Assembly: GCF_000718095.1 (NCBI RefSeq)
Contig: NZ_JOEI01000009.1
Span: 62,001 to 126,000, forward strand
Origin: Streptomyces scopuliridis RB72
GTDB lineage: Bacteria > Actinomycetota > Actinomycetes > Streptomycetales > Streptomycetaceae
Reading direction: 5' to 3'
Length of the DNA: 64,000 nucleotides
Every line of letters starts with the position of its first letter. Within the stretch, counting starts at the first letter, position 1. The translations under genes were made by a program, and so were the position numbers. The notes under the pieces are model-generated. The model was not told the origin of the DNA. It made no database searches and saw only the letters and a list, made by a program, of their open reading frames with translations. This document shows positions 60,489 through 64,000 of this stretch, one piece after another.

Positions 60489-61904
60489 TCAATACGCGCG
60501 GGCCACAATGGCGACACTACCCGCCTCATCATCCGTTTCCGGCACCGCCCCGTCCTCGGCGACCAGACACCGTACGGAGACTCCGCGCTCAGCGAGAGCC
60601 GCCTCTCCCCGGGTACCCAGCGTCGCCCAGGGGATGCGTGCCCAACCGCCCGCCGCGGCGGCCTCGGCGGCCTCCTCGACGGTGGAGACATCGGCGGTAC
60701 GGGCCTCGCGGCGCGCCCTGGACTCCGTCAGCAGCAGCGCCTGGTCGTCCTCCAGGACCGTGGGCAGCAGCCCGGCGAGGTCCCCGACGGCCACCGGCTC
60801 CTTGCCGCCCGGGATCCGGCGTACGAGCATCGCGGTGCCGTTCTCCAGGTCGCGGGGGCCGATCTCGATCCGTACGGGCACACCCTTCAGCTCCCAGTCG
60901 ACGGCCCGGCGGCCGAAGGGGATGTCCGTGCGGTCGTCGACCTGGACGCGGACACCGGCGAGCCGGAGGCGGTCGGCGGTCTCGCGGACGGCTGCCAGGA
61001 CCGGCTCGTCGCCCTTGATGGCCAGCACGACGGCCTGGACGGCGGCGAGGCGCGGCGGGACGCGCAGTCCGTCGTCGTCGCCGTGCGACATGATCAGTCC
61101 GCCGACCATCCGGGTCGAGGCGCCCCAGGAGGTCTGCCAGACCAGCTCCTCGGTGCCCTCCTTCGACAGGTACCGGGTGTGGAAGGCCCTCGCGAAGTTC
61201 TGCCCCAGCTCATGGCTCGTGCCCAGTTGGAGGGCCTTGCCGTCGCCCATCATCCCTTCCAGCGTCAGGGTGTTGACGGCCCCGGCGAAGCGCTCGCGCG
61301 CGGTCTTGCGGCCCAGGACGACATCGATCCCGAGGACCTCGGTCATGAAGTCCGCGTAGACGTTCCGGTGGATGTGCGCGGCGTAGTCCCTGGCGTCCTC
61401 GTAGGTGGCATGGGCGGTGTGGCCCTCCTGCCAGAGGAATTCGGTGGTGCGCAGGAAGACGCGGGGGCGCATCTCCCAGCGGACGACATTCGCCCACTGG
61501 TTGATCAGCAGCGGCAGATCGCGGTAGCTGCGCACCCACTTGGCGAAGTACTCGTTGACGATCGTCTCGGAGGTGGGCCGTACGACGACCGGCTCCTCCA
61601 GGTCCTTGCCGCCGCCGTGCGTGACGACCGCCAGTTCGGGCGCGAAACCCTCGACGTGCGCCGCCTCCCGGGTCAGATACGACTGCGGGATGAAGAGCGG
61701 GAAGTACGCGTTCGAGGCGCCGGCGGCCTTGATGCGGGTATCCAGCTCCTGCTGCATCCGCTCCCACAGACCGTACCCATATGGCCTAATCACCATCGTG
61801 CCGCGCACCGGCCCGTTGTCGGCCAGTTCGGCCTTGTTGATCAGATCCTGGTACCAACGGGGGAAGTCGTCCGCCCGGGGCGTGAGAACAGGTGCCTTCG
61901 CCAT
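60489..61904 (-). CDS. proS: Proline-tRNA ligase, archaeal/eukaryotic-like (type 3)
   Basis: 471 residues from ATG 61904; ATG 61913 is possible. Class II core: RPTSETIVNEYFAKW, motif 2 RWEMRPRVFLRTTEFLWQEG, GTSHELGQNF and an anticodon domain, ending in a hydrophobic stretch plus final Tyr (VAIVARAY). The missing editing insertion and the C-terminal Tyr put it with the short archaeal and eukaryotic ProRS rather than the long bacterial form. It charges tRNA-Pro. It may be a second copy; whether the genome has the other type cannot be seen here. Confidence 0.9.
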   Translation of the reverse strand: MAKAPVLTPRADDFPRWYQDLINKAELADNGPVRGTMVIRPYGYGLWERMQQELDTRIKAAGASNAYFPLFIPQSYLTREAAHVEGFAPELAVVTHGGGKDLEEPVVVRPTSETIVNEYFAKWVRSYRDLPLLINQWANVVRWEMRPRVFLRTTEFLWQEGHTAHATYEDARDYAAHIHRNVYADFMTEVLGIDVVLGRKTARERFAGAVNTLTLEGMMGDGKALQLGTSHELGQNFARAFHTRYLSKEGTEELVWQTSWGASTRMVGGLIMSHGDDDGLRVPPRLAAVQAVVLAIKGDEPVLAAVRETADRLRLAGVRVQVDDRTDIPFGRRAVDWELKGVPVRIEIGPRDLENGTAMLVRRIPGGKEPVAVGDLAGLLPTVLEDDQALLLTESRARREARTADVSTVEEAAEAAAAGGWARIPWATLGTRGEAALAERGVSVRCLVAEDGAVPETDDEAGSVAIVARAY

Positions 61905-62109
61905 GGCGGGCATCGTACGGGCTCGGACAAAAGGAACCGGCCATGCGCGCGGGGGCGCACGCCCGGGGCATACACGCTTTGCCCGCCGCCCACTGGACGC
62001 GGGCACGGATGCGGAGTTCTCTGGCTTAACGGGGGAAGAACGCGCGCACGTACACGGGGGGCTGTCCTTCAGGGCACGACCGACCTCTCGGCGGATTGGG
62101 GCGCTATCC

Positions 62110-62991
62110 ATGACACGTACGCTCGGCGGGCATCACCAGCGGCTCGCGCACGCGGGCACGGCACCGGCGGTTTCCGCCGACGCGGGCGCGCGGGCCCGCG
62201 ACTGGGCCGAGATCCAGGAACGGATGCTGGTGCCGCTCTACGAAGCGGTGTACGAGCGCCTGGAGGTCCGCAACGGGACCCGGGTGCTCGGTCTCGGCTG
62301 CGGCTCGGGGCTGGCCCTGCTGCTCGCGGCCGCGCGGGGTGCGCGGGTGACCGGTGTCGACTCCGATCGCGAGCGGCTGGCGCTGGCCCGCGAACGGCTC
62401 CGCGCCGATCTGGAGCGGGACGGCCGGGCGGACCGGGCTGCCGATACGGGCACGCTGCTGCCGGTGGACCGGATGGCCGACGCCGCGCCGGGGCCCGGCC
62501 GTTCACCGTACGACCTGATCACCGCCTTCCAGCCGATCGGCTCCGTGGCGGGCGACGCGAAGGGACTCGGACCGGCGCTCGACGAGGCGATACCACTGGC
62601 CCGGCGCGGCACGCCCGTGGTGCTCGCGGGCTGGGGCCCGCCGGAGCGCTGCGCCACGGACGGGGTGCTGCGGATCGCGGGCCGGCTGAGCGACCGTCCG
62701 CGCAAGGGCGCCCGGCGGCCGGGGCACCGCGACGATCTGGAGGAGGTCGCGGCGCGGGCCGGTCTGAAGCCGGACGGTTCGGGGCGGGTGGCCTGCCCGT
62801 TCGGATACGCGGACCAGGAGAGCGCGGTCCGCGGACTGCTGTCGACGGGGGTGTTCGACGGTGCGATCCGGACGACGAACCGCCGGCTGGTGGAGAAGGA
62901 GATCGGCGAGGCGCTCCATCCGCATCTGCGCCGTGACGGCACGGTCTGGATGCCGAATGTCTTCCGGTATCTGATCGCCCGTACGCCCTGA
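62110..62991 (+). CDS. Class I SAM-dependent methyltransferase
   Basis: 293 residues from ATG 62110. VLGLGCGSGLALLLAAARGA is motif I, VTGVDSDRERLALAR gives the acidic residue that holds the SAM ribose. The region after it (YDLITAFQPIG) corresponds to motif IV. Substrate unknown. Promoter is divergent from proS with 205 bases between. Streptomyces proteins of this kind sit near rpsP and ffh. Confidence 0.82.
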   Translation: MTRTLGGHHQRLAHAGTAPAVSADAGARARDWAEIQERMLVPLYEAVYERLEVRNGTRVLGLGCGSGLALLLAAARGARVTGVDSDRERLALARERLRADLERDGRADRAADTGTLLPVDRMADAAPGPGRSPYDLITAFQPIGSVAGDAKGLGPALDEAIPLARRGTPVVLAGWGPPERCATDGVLRIAGRLSDRPRKGARRPGHRDDLEEVAARAGLKPDGSGRVACPFGYADQESAVRGLLSTGVFDGAIRTTNRRLVEKEIGEALHPHLRRDGTVWMPNVFRYLIARTP

Positions 62992-63078
62992 GACCCGCGG
63001 TCCTGATCCGCGTGGCCCCCGGCCAACCGGTCGGTCGCCCGCCCGGAAACGGATCGGAAACGGACCGTTACGAAACCC

Positions 63079-63107
63079 TGGACAGTATCCAGAATTCTGT
63101 TTACTGT
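63079..63107 (+). promoter_or_regulatory. Promoter with 26-bp palindromic operator (YhfZ-type gene)
   Basis: TGGACA (63079-63084), 17 bases, then TACTGT (63102-63107). A near-perfect palindrome, ACAGTAnnCAGAATTCTGnnTACTGT, spans 63082-63107 and overlaps both hexamers. With a start seven bases past the -10 the transcript would begin at or next to GTG 63115, so it would have no leader. Self-repression is likely. Confidence 0.65.
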
Positions 63108-63114
63108 CTCATCC

Positions 63115-64000
63115 GTGACTGGCTTCGACGAGCGTTTCCTGACCCGCAACGGCCTCGCGGCCCGGCAGCTGGCGGTCCTCCTGCTGAACCACGAGCCGGA
63201 GACCCGGCTGCCGCGCGTCCGGGACTTCGCCGTGGAGCTGGGCGTCGGGAACGGCACCGTCCAGGCGGCGCTCCAGCTGCTGGAGAACGCCGAGGCGATC
63301 GAGACGACGGCCCGGGGCCATCTCGGCACCTTCCTCGTCCGCTCGGACCGCTCGATACTGTGGCGGCTCTCCGGGCTCGGCACGCTCCTCGCCGCGATGC
63401 CGCTGCCGTACTCCCGCCGGTACGAGGGGCTGGCGACCGGGCTGCGCGCCGCCTTCGAGGAGGCGGGCGCGCCCTTCGCGATCACCTTCATGCGGGGCGC
63501 CGGCGCCCGTACGACCGCGCTCCTCGAAGGCAAGGTCGATCTCGTCGTCCTCTCGCGTTTCGCTGCCGACCGGCTGATCGAGGACCATCCGGTCGAGCTG
63601 GTCGCGGATCTGGGCCCGGCCACCTATGTCGGGGCGCACGGTCTGCTGCTGCGGCGCGGCTCGGACCCGGAGACCCCGGGGCTGCGCGTCGCCGTCGACC
63701 ACGCCTCCGAGGATCAGCGGATGCTCGCCGAGCGCGCGTTCGCCGGGCGCTCGGACATCGAGTGGATCGAGGCGTCGTACATGCAGCTGCGCGAGCTGTT
63801 CGAACACAATCTGGCCGACGCCACCGTCTGGAACCTCGATGAGGTGCAGGGGCTGCTCGGGATGAGCGTGGACGTCCTGCCGCTCGGCGACGAGGTCACC
63901 CGCGATCTGTCGCTGCGCAACTCCAGCGCGGCGATCATCGGCAGGACGGAGGGGGCGAAGGCGCTCGGCGCCGTACGGGAGTCCCTCGATCTGTCGGTCG
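63115..64000 (+). CDS. GntR-superfamily regulator of the YhfZ type (runs off window)
   Basis: GTG 63115 opens 295 codons that reach the edge. The head FLTRNGLAARQLAVLLL and RVRDFAVELGVGNGTVQAALQLLE form the HTH_41 winged helix. The rest resembles the YhfZ C-terminal, substrate-binding-like domain (FAITFMRGAGARTTALLEGK, VDLVVLSRFAADRL). E. coli yhfZ heads the yhfS-yhfZ set for PLP and phosphotriesterase-like enzymes of unknown role. The genes it might control lie outside. It probably represses itself through the operator at 63082. Confidence 0.82.
   Translation, partial: MTGFDERFLTRNGLAARQLAVLLLNHEPETRLPRVRDFAVELGVGNGTVQAALQLLENAEAIETTARGHLGTFLVRSDRSILWRLSGLGTLLAAMPLPYSRRYEGLATGLRAAFEEAGAPFAITFMRGAGARTTALLEGKVDLVVLSRFAADRLIEDHPVELVADLGPATYVGAHGLLLRRGSDPETPGLRVAVDHASEDQRMLAERAFAGRSDIEWIEASYMQLRELFEHNLADATVWNLDEVQGLLGMSVDVLPLGDEVTRDLSLRNSSAAIIGRTEGAKALGAVRESLDLSV

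Noticed and set aside
60262..60492. 76-codon minus frame between proS and the SprT gene
   Set aside because: The only start is TTG without a ribosome site, and it overlaps the end of proS. The second half looks mildly protein-like but no family is recognised.
1..64000. CRISPR array, prophage, complete insertion sequence, rRNA/tRNA genes or a secondary-metabolite cluster
   Set aside because: No regularly spaced repeats, phage structural or integrase genes, transposase, RNA genes, or PKS/NRPS/terpene enzymes were seen.

Overview
The window is chromosomal DNA of a Streptomyces or very close relative. The evidence is very high GC with G/C-ending codons, GTG starts behind AGGAGG-type ribosome sites, rare TTA (bldA) codons, a whiG sporulation sigma gene, four tandem type I signal peptidases, a DasR-like chitinase operator, and the rpsB-tsf-pyrH-frr-cdsA and rpsP-KH-rimM-trmD-rplS orders known from Streptomyces. 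No rRNA, tRNA, CRISPR array, complete insertion sequence or antibiotic gene cluster was seen.

Region 1 (1-10.4 kb) holds a lipoprotein cut by the window edge, a nucleotidyltransferase of the aminoglycoside/lincosamide type, a secreted GH64 beta-1,3-glucanase with a LacI-type operator on its promoter, a large acyl-CoA dehydrogenase, an aldehyde dehydrogenase next to a PucR regulator, and a membrane-anchored P-loop ATPase.

Region 2 (10.4-32.6 kb) is dominated by amine catabolism. It has gabT; an operon running aldehyde dehydrogenase - potD - potA - potB - potC - FAD amine oxidase; and further on a second aldehyde dehydrogenase divergent from an Lrp regulator and a class III aminotransferase. 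Together these could import putrescine or spermidine, oxidise or transaminate it, and pass it through aminobutyraldehyde and GABA to succinate semialdehyde. Between them sit a DasR-type chitinase, a PAP2 phosphatase, a NADAR glycosidase, an adenosine-deaminase-like gene, a GDPD, a receiver-less LuxR protein, a serine hydrolase broken by an inversion, and an aquaglyceroporin.

Region 3 (32.7-41.5 kb) has a degenerate ABC transporter, a LOG-like protein, the thiB-thiP-thiQ thiamine importer behind a TPP riboswitch, and rlmN.

Region 4 (41.6-59.4 kb) is core information processing on the minus strand: cdsA, frr, pyrH, tsf, rpsB, whiG, dprA-comM-yraN (dprA and comM each carry one TTA codon), DUF2469, a Nudix gene, sipZ/Y/X/W, rplS, trmD, rimM, a KH protein and rpsP. 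A plus-strand M23 peptidase and a minus-strand TetR gene overlap tail to tail inside it.

Region 5 (59.6-64 kb) looks accessory: a SprT-like protein, a proline-tRNA ligase of the archaeal/eukaryotic type, a methyltransferase, and a YhfZ-type regulator with an apparently leaderless, operator-covered promoter that runs off the end.
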